This document shows positions 10,511 to 21,670 of a stretch of 64,000 nucleotides of DNA, piece by piece (within the stretch, counting starts at the first letter, position 1; each line of letters opens with the position of its first letter). Below the pieces are notes generated by a model. The model did not search any database, was not told the DNA's origin, and was given only the letters and a program-made list of their open reading frames with translations. A program made the translations under genes and the position numbers. Source of the stretch: Pyrrhosoma nymphula (Eukaryota; Arthropoda; Insecta; Odonata; Coenagrionidae); NCBI GenBank assembly GCA_963573305.1, contig OY754339.1:71595376-71659375 (forward strand). Reading direction: 5' to 3'.

Positions 10511-11600
10511 AGCCCGGGCGATTCAAATTCAAAATCCGGGCGAGACGGAAGATGTGAAAGAAACCGAAAAGGAAGAGTTTAGTGCAGAAATGAAGGAAGA
10601 TAGAGATTCACGGCCATGAAGCCATAGGACAAAGATATCGTCAAAATAGTGGGCCCAGAAGAGAGGTTTGAGGGGTTGGTTTTTGAGGGAAGTGCTTTTA
10701 AGATGGCCCATGAATAGATTTGCTTAAGAAGGTGCCATGCGAATACCTATGGCGGTTCCTCTGTTCTGAAGGAAAAGTTGATTATTTAAAGAAAAGGCGT
10801 TTTTAGTTAATACTAATTCTGTTAGGTTTACAATAAAGTTGGTGGAGGGAAGATGTGGTTTTGGGCGTTAGGAGAGATAAAAACGGAGAGCCTCAATTTC
10901 TTCATGGTGGAGTATACTCGTATAGAGGGAAGTGACGTCTATTGTGGCCATAAGAAGGTCAGTGTTAGTAGGGATAGGGATGGCGTGTAGGTGGTAGAGG
11001 AAGTGGTAGGTATCTATGATGAAAGTAGGGAGAGACATTACTAATGGTTGCAGGTAATGATCAATCAGGTTTGAGATCCGTTCAGTGGGGGAGTTGATGC
11101 TAGAGGCAGTAGGGCGACCGGGATTGTTGGTTTTGTGAATTTTAGGAAGTATGTAAAAATGGGGAGTTTTAAAGTTATAGGATGAGAGGATAGCGATTTC
11201 GGAGGGAGTGAGGCCTTCGGCTGGTCCGAATTCCTCCAGGAATAAGGTTATTTCTTTCTGGAATTCAGCGTTAAGGTCTTGGGGGAGGGGGTATATGAAG
11301 AGGGATCATTTAGTTGCCGAAGTCTTTCGGATATGTAGGCATTTTTATCCAGTATGACAACAGTTGATCCTTTGTCTGCTTTAGTGATGATGATCTCATT
11401 ATTGTTGGATAATTTTTTTAAAGCGAGTGCTTCTAGACGAGTGAGATTACTTGGTGGAGTCAGTGATTGGAGGAATGACTGTTCATATAATTTAGTGAGG
11501 AAGAGTTTAATGAAGATTTCAACAGGTATTCCACCATTAGTCATGCTGCGAATTTTTTTCTATTTATTTCATCATTCATAATTTTTCTTTAAGAGGCTGA
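10511..11600 (-). pseudogene. Penelope-like element reverse transcriptase, broken
   Basis: Read on the minus strand from about 11560 down, the upstream block contains NNNEIIITKADKGSTVVILD, the segment that opens the Penelope RT. After a shift, the frame gives FYILPKIHKTNNPGRPTAS, SPTERISNLIDHYLQPLV, then ATIDVTSLYTSI with the first catalytic aspartate codon at 10937-10939. QNRGTAIGIRMAPS and ANLFMG follow. The box HYFDDIFVLW places the paired aspartates at 10637-10642. The RT core is therefore almost completely represented, but stops and shifts (for example between RMAPS and ANLFMG) kill it. No GIY-YIG domain follows on the 3' side, which ends near 10511. The GIY-YIG fragment at 24 kb is separate. 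Confidence 0.85.
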
Positions 11601-12590
11601 TATTTCGTAAAATGTGTGCAATGTGTTTGTCTCTCCTTTGTCTCAGTTTTCATCAAACCTCCTATATCCCGAATTCTTCGTAAGACTTCTTCAGTGGTGA
11701 TTATATCAGTCTCGCCGACTGCAGTAAATTAAGCCCTTAAGTTTTTCCCACATATGCATACATCGTTTTTACACTTTCTGCTGATATCATATCGCAATTT
11801 TGTGTTATATTGTGAATGTGTAATTATTGCTCTATTCTACCGAAATGCTTGTTTGACGCCTAAATACTTACTATTTTTCAAGTATCATGTTTACGAGGGG
11901 TTAGATGGCAGAGGGTACTTAATGATCTCAATCTCGCCCCTATAAGGCCAACTTATTATATATTAAGAAGAGATTTCTTCAAATTATTATTATAACCCGA
12001 TTCTTACTTTTGTCACCATTTCAGGCCAGAACATTTCTCTAAGCTCGCGCATTATCATAATAAAGGAATGGGTTCATTCTGTTGAAAGGAATCTTCTTAC
12101 GACATGACCTTTTCTAATACAACCGATTGAAATTTTCCAAATTTCATATTGAAGGTGCAAATATTCCATATTATTTATTAATGAATTGAGAACTAAGGCT
12201 GCTTTTGATTAAAATAATGGTTTTACTTTCTTTAATTTCCATATGTTTTTAAAAATGATGATGCTAATTCGGTATACTTATTAATATTTGCTGAGTAGGT
12301 TGCTTGGATATTGTGATTTAAATGTATTATCTTATATTATCCATGTGTTAAATAAATGCATAATGTAAAAATAAAATGTATTATGTATTATATTAACCGT
12401 GTCTATTGTAGTTGAATCTTTGTTTATTTTGTTTGTATGAATTATATACGGGCTGTTGTTTTTATAGCCCTATCACTTCCAGCATTATTTGTAATCTCTG
12501 TTTTTTTGTAATTTTTGTTGATCATATTTATAACAGGTGGATATTTGAGCGCAATTATAATTAATTACAAGATATAATCAGCGGAGAAGT
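11601..12590. other. No recognised feature, strongly AT-rich
   Basis: Only short chance frames, many with runs of A or T. No motif found. Confidence 0.45.
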
Positions 12591-14195
12591 AATTAAATCA
12601 CTTGGTGAAAAAGCGCGAGACGCACTATATGGAATAACCCAAGATTGCTACGAATCCAGAAAGCTGCCAGTAGACTTCATGAGGAGCTAAATGGTGACCA
12701 TACCAAAGAGGGCACGGGCTGAGAAATGTGAGGAGCATCGAACCTTGAGTTAAGTGTCACATGCCTCCAAAATCCTTACTGGGATAGTAGGCAGAAGAAT
12801 TGAAGGAAAAATTAAAGACAACCTGTCAGAAAACCAATTTGGATTTCTGAAGAACAGGGGGACAAGGGAGGCAATACTACTGGTAGAGAAAATGATCCAC
12901 GTGAGAAAGTCATTGTACATAGCCTTCGTGGACTTGGAGAAGGCATTCGATAATGTCGAATGGAATGCGATGTTCAATACTATGGAAAAACTTGGCTTGG
13001 ACTACAATGACAGAAGAATAATCTACTAGCTCTACAAGGACCAGGTGGCCACAATACGCACGCAAGACGGAAGAAATATAGAGGCACAAATTAACAAGGG
13101 TCCGACAAGGATGTAACCTGTCACCAGCACTCTTCAATATGTACATGGAGGAAGCAATGCAAGAAATAGAAGAACAAGGAATCAAAGTGAATGGAGAAGA
13201 AATCAATATGCTACGCTTTGCTGATGATATCGCCATCGTAGCAGAAAACGTGGAAGACCTACAGAACTCACTGAACACAATTGAAAAAGTGTTCCAGGAA
13301 TATAACATGAAAGTCAATAAGAAGAAAACCAAGATACTTGTGTGCGGAAGAGATAAAGTGGTGGCCGACATCCGCCTCAAAGGTGAAAGATTGGAGCAAG
13401 TGGAATGATTCACCTACCTCGGGAATACCATTACCAGGGATGGAAGAAGCACGACAGACATCAAGCGTCGATTAGCCCAAGCTAAGACGGCATTCATGGC
13501 CAAAATGCCGCTACTCTGCTCGAAGATCATATTTTATTTTATTTTATTTTATTTTATTTATATCAATAACCTGAATACAGCCTCGAGATCCATTTTACAT
13601 CAGGCTTTGTAACAAAGGACAATACACACAGCCATGTCCTGGGAGGAGAAAAATCCTCCCAGGCAGGATTCGAACCCGCGACCTTTGGGTTGGCAGGCGA
13701 GGACGTTACCCCACCGCCACCGAGGCCGACAAGGATTGGAGACAAGGAAGCAGTACCTGAAAACATTCGTGTGGGCAGTAGCACTTTACGGATCAGATAC
13801 ATGAACCATTGGAAAAACTGACCAGACAAGAATAGAAGATTTCGAGACCTGGTGCTGGAGGAGGATGCTGAAGATCAAATGGACGGATAGGGTGAGAAAC
13901 GAGGAGGTATACGGAAGAATTTGAGAAGAAAGGGCACTGTGTAGCACCATACGCCAAAGAAGAACACGGTGGGTTGGCCATGTCATGAGACACAACATTT
14001 ACGTAGGAAGCATAATGGAGGGAAAAATTGAAGGGAAACTCCCCAGAAGAAGATCAAGATTCAAGTACTTGGGGCAAGTCAAGAGGAATACGGGGAAGAA
14101 GAACCATAGGGAAGTGAAAGAACTGGCATGGGAGAGGGCGAAATGGAGGGCTGCAGTATACTAATCCTAGGATTGCTAAAACTATGATGATAAAT
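12591..14195 (+). pseudogene. RTE-like LINE (family A here), reverse transcriptase to 3' end, split by a SINE
   Basis: The 5'-truncated copy starts inside the RT. It contains ENQFGFLKNRGTREAILLVE, then AFVDLEKAFDNVEWN with the first catalytic aspartate, and after a stop the RFADDIAIVAENV box (FADD codons at 13217-13228). NKKKTKILVCGRD and a LEQVE-FTYLG box follow. At about 13531 a SINE interrupts a LLCSK segment, and the LINE resumes after 13735 with a TFVWAVALYGSDTW-like block, IEDFETWCWRRMLKI, and RRTRWVGHVMRHN. It ends WERAKWRAAVY and an ACTATGATGATA tail, the TGA-triplet tail typical of RTE elements. Several in-frame stops show it is dead. The same family recurs at 25.6-29.3, 32.8 and 49.7 kb. 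Confidence 0.85.
13531..13735 (-). mobile_element. tRNA-derived SINE inserted in the LINE
   Basis: On the minus strand the head lies at the high coordinate. GGCCTCGGTGGCGGTGG gives an A-box-like start, and about 40 bases later GGTCGCGGGTTCGAATCC is an excellent Pol III B box (13684-13667). A body of about 110 bases follows and it ends in an AAAAT-type pentamer run, seen on the plus strand as repeated ATTTT at 13531-13558. SINEs are transcribed by RNA polymerase III from these internal boxes and copied by LINE machinery. The insertion splits LINE codons that are contiguous in relatives, so it is younger than the LINE copy. A target duplication is not clear: AAGAT on the left against AAGGAT on the right. 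Confidence 0.8.
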
Positions 14196-14825
14196 AATTA
14201 CAATACTGCGCTGTTATCTATGCTGATTTCACTTTAATTTAAGTGTTAAATGTTGATTCAGCACGAATTATCTCCGTAAATTTTTACGGATTTCACGTTT
14301 CGTTAATCGTAGACTGTGGTTGGGAGATGTGGAAGGAGGGCGGTGCTTTTACGGAAGAGTGGGAGAGAATCTTCGAAGAGAAGGCGGTCGAAGGAGGAAG
14401 AGAGATAGGAGGTTGAAATCCGAATTCCTAAGGCTACCATTGGATCCGTGGTATGCGGCGTTATTTAGGTGGCTAACTTAATTAACTCTCTCTCAGTTCT
14501 TCCCTCGCGGAAAGACGTAGATTTTGATTGAGAGGAGGTCGGCCTTCCTCCTCCTTGGGTTGTGGAGGGGGCGGGGATTGAAGGAAGGCTGGGGGAGGGT
14601 TTTGAGATGGGCAACCTCCTTTCCTTCGGATTCAAGCTTAAGGAAAAGTTTAGAAAATTGGTCCTCTGTAACTCTCCTATCCATTCTCTTTTCAGCTAAC
14701 CTTTTATTCGTTGATAAGTCTTCTTTCAACGGCTGATATGATTTTATAATTCTATCATAAAATTGATCGCTTTTTTAACTCTCTGGAAGGATTGGTGCGA
14801 AGGCTTCCGCGGTGCGTAGAAGTTG
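14196..14825. other. No recognised feature
   Basis: Nothing supportable. A purine-rich stretch at about 14320-14420 and a GGAGG-rich stretch at 14530-14600 are low-complexity. Confidence 0.4.
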
Positions 14826-14993
14826 AATGCTGCATACTTTCGGGTGTTTCACCGCGTCGTTGTTTTTGGTGACAACATTTTCGCCTGCGTTCCAGCAGGC
14901 GTCTTCAGGTCGAAGTGAAGCGACTTCACTGTTGGCGAAACTGTTGTCACTAAAAACAACGGCGCGGTGAAGCACTCGATTGTATACAGCCTT
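14826..14993. repeat. Foldback of PLE-like ends (arms about 60 bp)
   Basis: The left arm at 14826-14885 and the right arm at 14934-14993 are inverted copies. TTTCACCGCGTCGTTGTTTT pairs with AAAACAACGGCGCGGTGAAG with one or two changes, and TGACAACATTTTCGCC pairs with GGCGAAACTGTTGTCA. The centre carries further small hairpins, including GTGAAG against CTTCAC. The left arm holds a hammerhead-like motif on the minus strand, while the right arm holds only its GCGAAAC half on the plus strand. This is the same head-to-head plan as at 7.7 and 22.0 kb. Confidence 0.75.
14878..14908 (-). ncRNA. Hammerhead-ribozyme-like motif
   Basis: On the minus strand: CTGAAGA (14908-14902), one base C, GCCTGC, loop TGGAAC, GCAGGC, then GAAA (ending near 14878). 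The 6-bp helix GCCTGC/GCAGGC is perfect and differs from the helices of the other motifs in the window. The variable seventh core position is A instead of T, which the hammerhead core allows. Helices I and III were not verified. Confidence 0.6.
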
Positions 14994-16384
14994 TAGCTCT
15001 GGAAGAATTTGCTGTTTAAATAAGATTTTGTGCAAAAGTTAGACTTGAGTATGACAGAAATAAACCATTATCCATATTCTTCATTCACTCAGGTTTTTAA
15101 TACTTGGTGTACTCAAATCTGATGTGGAATTTATATGTTGCGGAGGATGGAAGTTGTAATTTGCGAATGATAAAAGTGATGATGGGGCACTTTTATGAGG
15201 AGGTAAGGCGAGGCAGGTGAAGAATGTAATGTGGTGGGTACAGTGGTATTGTACGGAGACATGGAAACTGAGGAATAAAGATGCTAGTGCGGCAAAAAAT
15301 ATGATACGGATAGTGAGAGGCAAAGGGATGCTGAACACAGAGACGTTGGGGAGAGTGTTTTTAAGCGGGGAAGGGACTAGGTGCAATGAATAGAATGAGT
15401 AGAGTTAGGACGTATGCATGCACGAGATGAAGAATGAATTCTTGTAAGGAGACAATGGCCTGCGGCAGTCTTAGATTAGTATTGGTAATCTTGAATCCAT
15501 CTGAACCTAACTTAACTAGTTGAACAATATTAGTGCAGTTCCTTCTCTTCACTTTGAAATGCTTGACTCTTTTCCCTTTAAACCTACCGACGAACACAGG
15601 TGAGGAATAAGGGGTGGGTGACCTAGTGGGTTACGCTAAATTAAGATCTAAAAGGTACAACCATTGGTTTAAAAATACTAATAAGGGCATTATATTTTAT
15701 TAATGATAGTTATTTGATTCTTGTAACTTGTTTTACACCCAAGTCTCGGAAGAATCTTGATTAGGGGCCATTCCATTATTGCGCAAGACGTTTAGGGGGA
15801 ACAGTGGTTTCCTTTACATTATATTTCGGGGCGTGGGGGTCCAAGACAATCTGACTAAGATTTTATTTGCTTGTGAGGTCCTATTTGAATCACTTTTTCA
15901 GCTATCATCGGACGGGTTTAAAATTTAGTATGCATCATTGCAAACAGCGTGGACTTTTCTCTCCTTGACAGTTTTCCCCACCGCGTAGCCTCCCTAAAGC
16001 CCTTACTCAACCGAACCGTTAAACGCCGATTTTTAAAAAGTTCGTTTTCAGTGGGGTTGAAGCTACATTTGGAATCGCTTGAATCTGATTTCAGTCAATT
16101 ATTATGAAGAGTCTAGTTATGCTTTTTCTAATCTCCTTTTGTCGAAATAACCACGGGCACCTATTATTTTGAAAACGATTGTAATTTTAGAAGAATGTGG
16201 TGTTTTAAGCGCGTTTTCACGGTTTGAAGCCAATAGAGGAATACATATGATAGCAGCGGAAAAACACATGGGTTTATTGACTTTATTGAGGTTAATCTGA
16301 ATTTAAGGGAGAGGGAGGATTTTATTGTAAAATATTGGTGGTGCCCGTGCAATTACTGCTGTTACTTTTGATTTGCTAATTGAA
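14994..16384. other. Mostly unassigned, with a weak LINE scrap at about 15130-15380
   Basis: Around 15240-15360 the plus strand reads VVLYG in one frame and, after a one-base shift, TETWKLRNKDASAAKNMI. This resembles the VALYGAETWTLR-KD block near the end of RTE-like LINEs. Nothing upstream confirms it, so it is tentative. The rest of the stretch shows no supported feature. Confidence 0.35.
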
Positions 16385-16640
16385 TTTTGTGTGGGTGGCC
16401 CAGATTAGACGACTATCCAGGGTGACGTGCACCGTTTGCCTGCCTTTTGGGATGATATAACTGCTGCCAAAGTAAAGGTGGACTTTCTTATGATTTTGGT
16501 CTCTATGAATTTTACGTGAGTGCATTTTTTAGCGCTGACGTTTAACTTCCGTGTGGTAGCCCAGTATCTGCAGCTTTGTATTTTCTGTTGTAAAAGGCCG
16601 AATTTAGTACCATGAGTTGATTCGCGCACCATCGTCTACC
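16385..16640 (-). pseudogene. LINE (CR1/Jockey-like) reverse transcriptase scrap
   Basis: The minus strand from 16632 reads LLQQKIQSCRYWATTRKLNV and CTHVKF, the block after the YxDD box in CR1/Jockey-type RTs (compare LQxDLDxVxxWAxxWKxxxN). After a shift it continues GSSYIIPKGRQ and VTLDSRLIWATH, equivalent to the DLGVxxDSxLxW block. No catalytic residues are included. It is a short dead fragment. Confidence 0.55.
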
Positions 16641-17414
16641 GAATTTTTTCTTGTCGGTAGACAACGTAAATGTTCCGCAAAAATCGTCTCACAGCTCTAA
16701 CAAATACCTTGTACATCTCGTGTTCAGTATTTCCATTGAGAGTAAAAAATGTGCAAAACATGTTCATGCAAATGTACACCCACCCACCTAAGGGCGCGGG
16801 CTCGCTTCCCGCTGTCAACTGTCAACGACAACCTTCCCGAATAACTTCTATTCCTGTTTCTCGTTTATATTGTCTTACTCCTCCCCTCAACCCTCTCTTG
16901 ATCCTTCCTCCACTTTCTCCCGTACCCAGGAGAACCCTGAATTGAAGCGGGAAGCGAGGGAAGAAGCCCTCTACCTTCCAGGGAGGACGGCCAGTTGCTT
17001 CACACCCCCCTTTTTTTACGAATTTGCGAGAAGGTCCCCTGTCACTCACCTCGACGCCATCAACCCTAGGAAGCTGTGTGCATGAAAAAAAGAAATATAT
17101 AGTGAAAAAAATCTTGAGATGCCCAAGTCACGAAGGGAAGATTATCGACAGGTTTTTTTTAAACATTTTAGAGGGAAAGAAAAAAAACGTTGGGATAGAC
17201 ACACCGGGAGTTGAAATCGTACAAAAAAACTGAATAAAACATGGAAGGGAGCCTTGAATTATCGAAGAGATTTCAAAGTGTCTTCTTTTCCTCGACAGAA
17301 CTTGTGGTTGAATAGACGTAATTTTTCGGATATTTCAAAAATAAATTTCAGTTTCGTTAACTAGTCATCGCTCCAGGCTATCAGCTGAATGTGCACTATG
17401 CTATCCATTTAATG
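16641..17414. other. No recognised feature
   Basis: A C-rich segment near 16840-17060 and A-rich segments follow each other. No motif supports a gene. Confidence 0.4.
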
Positions 17415-17534
17415 TTTATTCATTATTTCTTGCGTTATATCTTGGTGGTAGTTTGTGAATTAAGTTTATGCAGGCATTAATGTTTCACTCATCCTAATTT
17501 TAAAAACGATTATGACATAAATCGAGTGATGAGT
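17415..17534 (+). repeat. Direct repeat, copy 1 (partner at 18430-18532)
   Basis: The 46-base run beginning TTTATTCATTATTTCTTGCG matches 18430 onward with a single change, and GATTATGACATAA followed by ATCGAGTGATGAGT matches at the other end. The middles differ. The two copies are about 1 kb apart in the same orientation. Confidence 0.8.
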
Positions 17535-18429
17535 TTTTATATAACTGTTATTATGATATACCAAAGGAGTGTACTTCGAAATGGCCAATCGTTGGAGAGG
17601 CCATTTTGAGAGAATGCATGGGGGTCTAGTAACTAAACAGATTTTGTTCTAGAGTAGTGAAAGGTGTGAGAGGACAGTCTAAACAAAAAAAATCATGGGA
17701 GAATGTAGTGGAAGAGACTCCAAAGAGGGGAAATATTTGGATTTTTACGAATAAGGGGGCGTGTATGCAGCAATGAAATAGTGTAGCAGAGGTGAAGGAG
17801 AAATGAAAGAAAAGAGCTATATGTTGGAAGTTATTAAAACAGATCCAGTGTTGTAGATCTAACACCGAGAAGTAAGCCCTTTTGACTATGTCTACACCGG
17901 AAGGGGTTAACACAATGGGTGTGTTTGTATGTTTTTAATTGACAGTCGACATTTTCACGTTAATTTTCAACTTTTGAATTCATATTTTGGCCCTTTTAGA
18001 TATAAAAAAATGTTTTCGTACCCCATACGTGACATTCTGCGGATTAGAGTAGCATAAATGTTATCTCTAACATCATGTAAGAGGTCCTATTGAATGGGAA
18101 AATGTTCGTTTAATGGCGTAAGGGACATTTGCAAACAACATCGAATCGATATCTCATTCCATTCAAACGCTTTGGAGAAAATGTTAAATCCGTTTGGAAA
18201 TTTTGTGATAGCAAAATTAAAAATAACCTTTTTTGGCGGGTACCTACATAATTAAGAGGATCGGCATCACCATTTCGCGTTGCGGTGATATTTGAGTTAA
18301 GTGAGTCAGGAATTAGTCTTTTGTGGCACCCGTGGAAGATCTAGGGACAAAATTAGGATATAAATGTGCCGTTAAAATCACAGAACAATAGAGAACCCTC
18401 CGAGATAGTAAACATCGAAGCATGAAATA
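17535..18429. other. No recognised feature
   Basis: Sequence between the two direct-repeat copies. Nothing supported. Confidence 0.4.
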
Positions 18430-18532
18430 TTTATTCATTATTTCTTGCGTTATATCTTGCTGGTAGTTTGTGAATTGTTATGTCATAATAGTTTCTGCAA
18501 AAAAGATTATGACATAACATCGAGTGATGAGT
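18430..18532 (+). repeat. Direct repeat, copy 2, with a perfect 14-bp hairpin
   Basis: Same outer blocks as copy 1. Its middle contains TGTTATGTCATAAT (18476-18489) and its exact reverse complement ATTATGACATAACA (18506-18519), separated by 16 bases. Copy 1 has the right arm except its last two bases, and lacks the left arm. Confidence 0.8.
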
Positions 18533-19189
18533 GGGCATTATGCGCATTGTCTTACTCTATCAGAAGCTCTCCCAGGGAGGAAGTCATAGGCTGATAGGTC
18601 ATTAGAAACACGGGCCATTTTTCATAATCTTTCAAGAGTCTTTTATCGCATTAAAATATTCATACTCTATCATGAAATTTACTGATTTACGTAGTAATAG
18701 TTCATGATTTTAATATAGTGATGGGTGCGAAATAACCCATGCTGTCTAAGACCATGAAACAAATGCTACAATTGTTTTCTTTTGAGTTTGTGGAGATAGA
18801 TAAGTTTAGCAAAGTTATTAATTACCAATTTCATGGTGTTTTTCCACCAGCACAAGGTGATTGGAAAGTACCCATTGTCTAGTCCCATCCTGCCACCTCT
18901 ACCCTCCCTTACTTCCGTCTTTGCCAAATTTACGACAGCCTAAGGGCACCTTCCTATATGTTGACTCTTTCAACCACCTCTCTACACAAACTCCTTCACC
19001 GCACTTCCCATTATTGTTAACATAACGAGAATTTTAATCAATATCTGATGATGGCTGATTAAGCTGAAAAGCATTCTACGCCTAATAAATAAGTTTTAAG
19101 GAAAAGTGCATGTTTTGATGCATTGAGACTCAGTGTTACAATGTCCGGTAATGCTAACCATGAGATGACATAGGCTTTACTTCTCATCA
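18533..19189. other. Unassigned, probably partly a PLE terminal relic near 19045
   Basis: Apart from the hammerhead-like motif at 19045-19070 and the AATAAATAAG tail just after it, I recognise nothing here. The C-rich stretch at 18890-19010 could be the 3' UTR of the same element; that is inference. Confidence 0.35.
19045..19070 (+). ncRNA. Hammerhead-ribozyme-like motif
   Basis: Plus strand: CTGATGA (19045-19051), one base T, GGCT, loop GATTA, AGCT, then GAAAA (19066-19070). GGCT and AGCT pair with one G-U. A short AATAAATAAG tail follows. The plan is the same as at 7.76, 14.88 and 23.9 kb but with a different helix sequence. Confidence 0.5.
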
Positions 19190-19480
19190 TCATATTGGTG
19201 TCCTGTTCCACTTTCGTGGGTCTAAGTATTGGCTAAGTGCCTCCATCTGGGTCTGTCATTCCAAACTTACTGCCTCACAAAATCCTCATGGGAACATCCT
19301 CCCTTTTCAATGTCGGTTTGAACTTTCTCTATTCATCTTCTTCTGGGTCTTCCCCTTGGTATTTTACCTTCTTCTCTCTTTTCCAACATCATTTTAGGTA
19401 TCCTTACATTTTTCATTCTCATTACATGACCAAACCTTACTTCCTAACCTACCTAACCTAGCTTCCGGTAACACTAACCA
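19190..19480 (-). pseudogene. RTE-like LINE 3' end (C-terminal block and TGA tail)
   Basis: On the minus strand, from about 19435 down, the frame gives GWVMRMKNVRIPKMM (the GHVxRM box), then an RPRR-like basic block, then KDIEKGG-type and EDF words. NDRPRWRHL, equivalent to the EDRxRWRxL block, comes last. The fragment ends with AATATGATGATGAG (plus strand CTCATCATCATATT at 19181-19194), the TGA-triplet tail of RTE elements. Shifts interrupt the frame. It differs from the other LINE tails here in its LINE-end sequence, so it is probably another subfamily. Confidence 0.6.
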
Positions 19481-21390
19481 TGAAATGACATAGCCTTTAC
19501 TTCTATGCGATGTTAAATTGATAGTTCGAGTTTATTATAGTTCATTTGACTGTAGGTTAGTTGACGTGAGCGTTATCGATATTTTATCGTTAAACTACAA
19601 AATGCTAAACTGAAAGTACGTTGAACCAGACATTGTAAAATCAGTCCTAAATGTGACAAGTTATCTTGATTTTTAAGGATTGTGTCTTTTTATCCAAGTT
19701 TTCAACATTTTCTCTTGAAATAAGTCCGCGGCAAAATCACCGTTGGTCATAGTAAAATTGGTTGACAACTCGCTATAATCTTAATCGGCTTACCAACCTC
19801 TGCAAAATCAACAGGGCAAACGGAAGTTTAAACAGACTTGCAACGGGCAATTAGGGCTACATCATGTTAAGCTATCCTTATAATTAAATCAGGTGGATAC
19901 GGTGATCCGGCCGTAGCAGATTTAGGTTTTTTTAATGTTGATGTTACAATCGTAGAAGTACTAAGTAAATGATCAGACCAATGCGATCGTTGTTGTGATT
20001 ACACTCATGTATCAGCATCTTACTCTTCCCAGTGGATTTTGGCTTAGGAATCATTAAAAGTTGCAATACCACTAAAAATAAAATGTTCAAATTTTGATCT
20101 ATTAATATTGAAGATCTTATTCGCATTTTGAATCCCCAACAGGAATTATCTGCTCTGTTTTCTCACGTGTTTCACAGTTCTAATCTCCCCACATCAATCA
20201 CCATCTTTTCCTAGCATGTGAGTCGTCCCTAATTCAATTTTATGCGGACGAAAGCATTTCTGGTGAAATTCCATCCGCGAGTTTTAAGCAGAGTTACAAA
20301 TCGTCAGAAGGGAGAGTGTGCGAGTGAGTCGGGAGTCATGTTTCGCACCGCGCCGCACCCGTTGTTTGATGCGTCCTTCGCTGTTAGCGATAGTGGCTCA
20401 TCTTCTTCAATTGGCCGCTCCGTCAGCCTCAAAACCCTTTGCGTGTCCCCTGCCCCTCTGCATGACTCACGGTCGGTGGGTGTCGCATTCAATTTGGAAG
20501 CCGCTCCTCACACACGCGTGTCAGTTCCTCTCTCTCCCTTTCCCTCACTTTGGATGGCATTCCCTGCGCACTTTCGCTGAATTAATTGGCTCCGGGTTTC
20601 ACCGAACGACTGCGAGTCTCATCCTTGCATCCCGGCGACCGGGGTCTGCGCATAAGTTGTGAGACGCAGTCTGGATTGTTTTGACTCGTTGGAAGTTCTT
20701 TAGTTTTGATTCGTAGAAATTGCCACGATATAATATCCGGGTCCAGATGCCCTTTTTGCTCTACCTTGTGAGCCCCCGCCAGGGTGTTTGGCGGGGAGAG
20801 GCTTATTTACTTGACATTTAGGTCAGCATGAAATCAGGACTGAACACTTACGACTCAGAATCGGATTTGGGACCAAAATCGAATACGATGTCTCAAAAAC
20901 TGTTAACAATATTTTACTTTCGGAGTGCAGTGCGGACATTTGATGAAAAACTCTGCATAAATAAACTCCGCCGTATTATTGTGGTGTCTGTGCAATATTG
21001 TTCACAAAACATTCTAAACAAGGTCTAGTAAACAAGTCTTAAGAGCACATATTTTCGATTACACTTCCCACAGTCCCAAAGAAGATTATTTTGGTAGATT
21101 CTAGCTCCACCACCGGTATTCTCTCCAAACACTCGATTCACCTGCTTGTCTGTGATTCCTCGTTGGATCCTAGAATTGGATGGAGAATAAGTACCGCACT
21201 CATATCTGCTTTCAGTGCTTATGATTGAACTTCATTCTTTCATCGGATGCGATGACACCTTTTACGCGGCACGACTTTAAGCATTCTGAATGCAGCTCGA
21301 TTTTCAGCACTGAAGAAAGCATCGTTTGAAAGGGTATACAGGGCATCAGCCTGGGGAATGATGAGAATCGGAAAGAGGAATTTGGGGATG
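19481..21390. other. No recognised feature; GC-richer segment at 20240-20660
   Basis: The segment at 20240-20660 is richer in GC and CpG than its surroundings and open in several frames at once (up to 114 codons). Overlapping frames on both strands and the lack of any motif argue against calling a gene. The rest is AT-rich without features. Confidence 0.4.
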
Positions 21391-21670
21391 AAAGGGATAA
21401 ACAGTGTGATGTGATTTGGTGGATTACTGTGTTGATCTCGCATTTTCCCTTCTGGATGATCCATTTATTTAGTGTGGGGTAAAATAGCTCAAATGGATAG
21501 CTGGAAGAGAGATGAATAGCTGACACTACAATCTACATATTTAGTACGGGGTAAAATAGCTGATAGGGAGATGAAAGAATATAAAGTGTGATGCGATTAG
21601 GTGGATTAGAGTGCTGATCTCGCATTTTCCCATCTGGATGATCTACATATTTAGAGCGGGGTAAAATGGC
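21391..21670 (+). repeat. Local tandem duplication, period about 181 bp
   Basis: The phrase AGTGTGATG, then GATT-GGTGGATTA, GTG-TGATCTCGCATTTTCCC and TCTGGATGATC at 21404-21465 recurs from 21585 with a few changes, an offset of 181 bases. Within the unit a shorter phrase ending GGGGTAAAATAGCT occurs at about 21477, 21548 and (as GGGGTAAAATGGC) 21659. The second copy is cut off at about 21670. Confidence 0.75.

Noticed and set aside
12910..13413. 167-codon frame antisense to the LINE RT
   Set aside because: Opposite-strand reading of the FADD-containing RT segment; no motif of its own.
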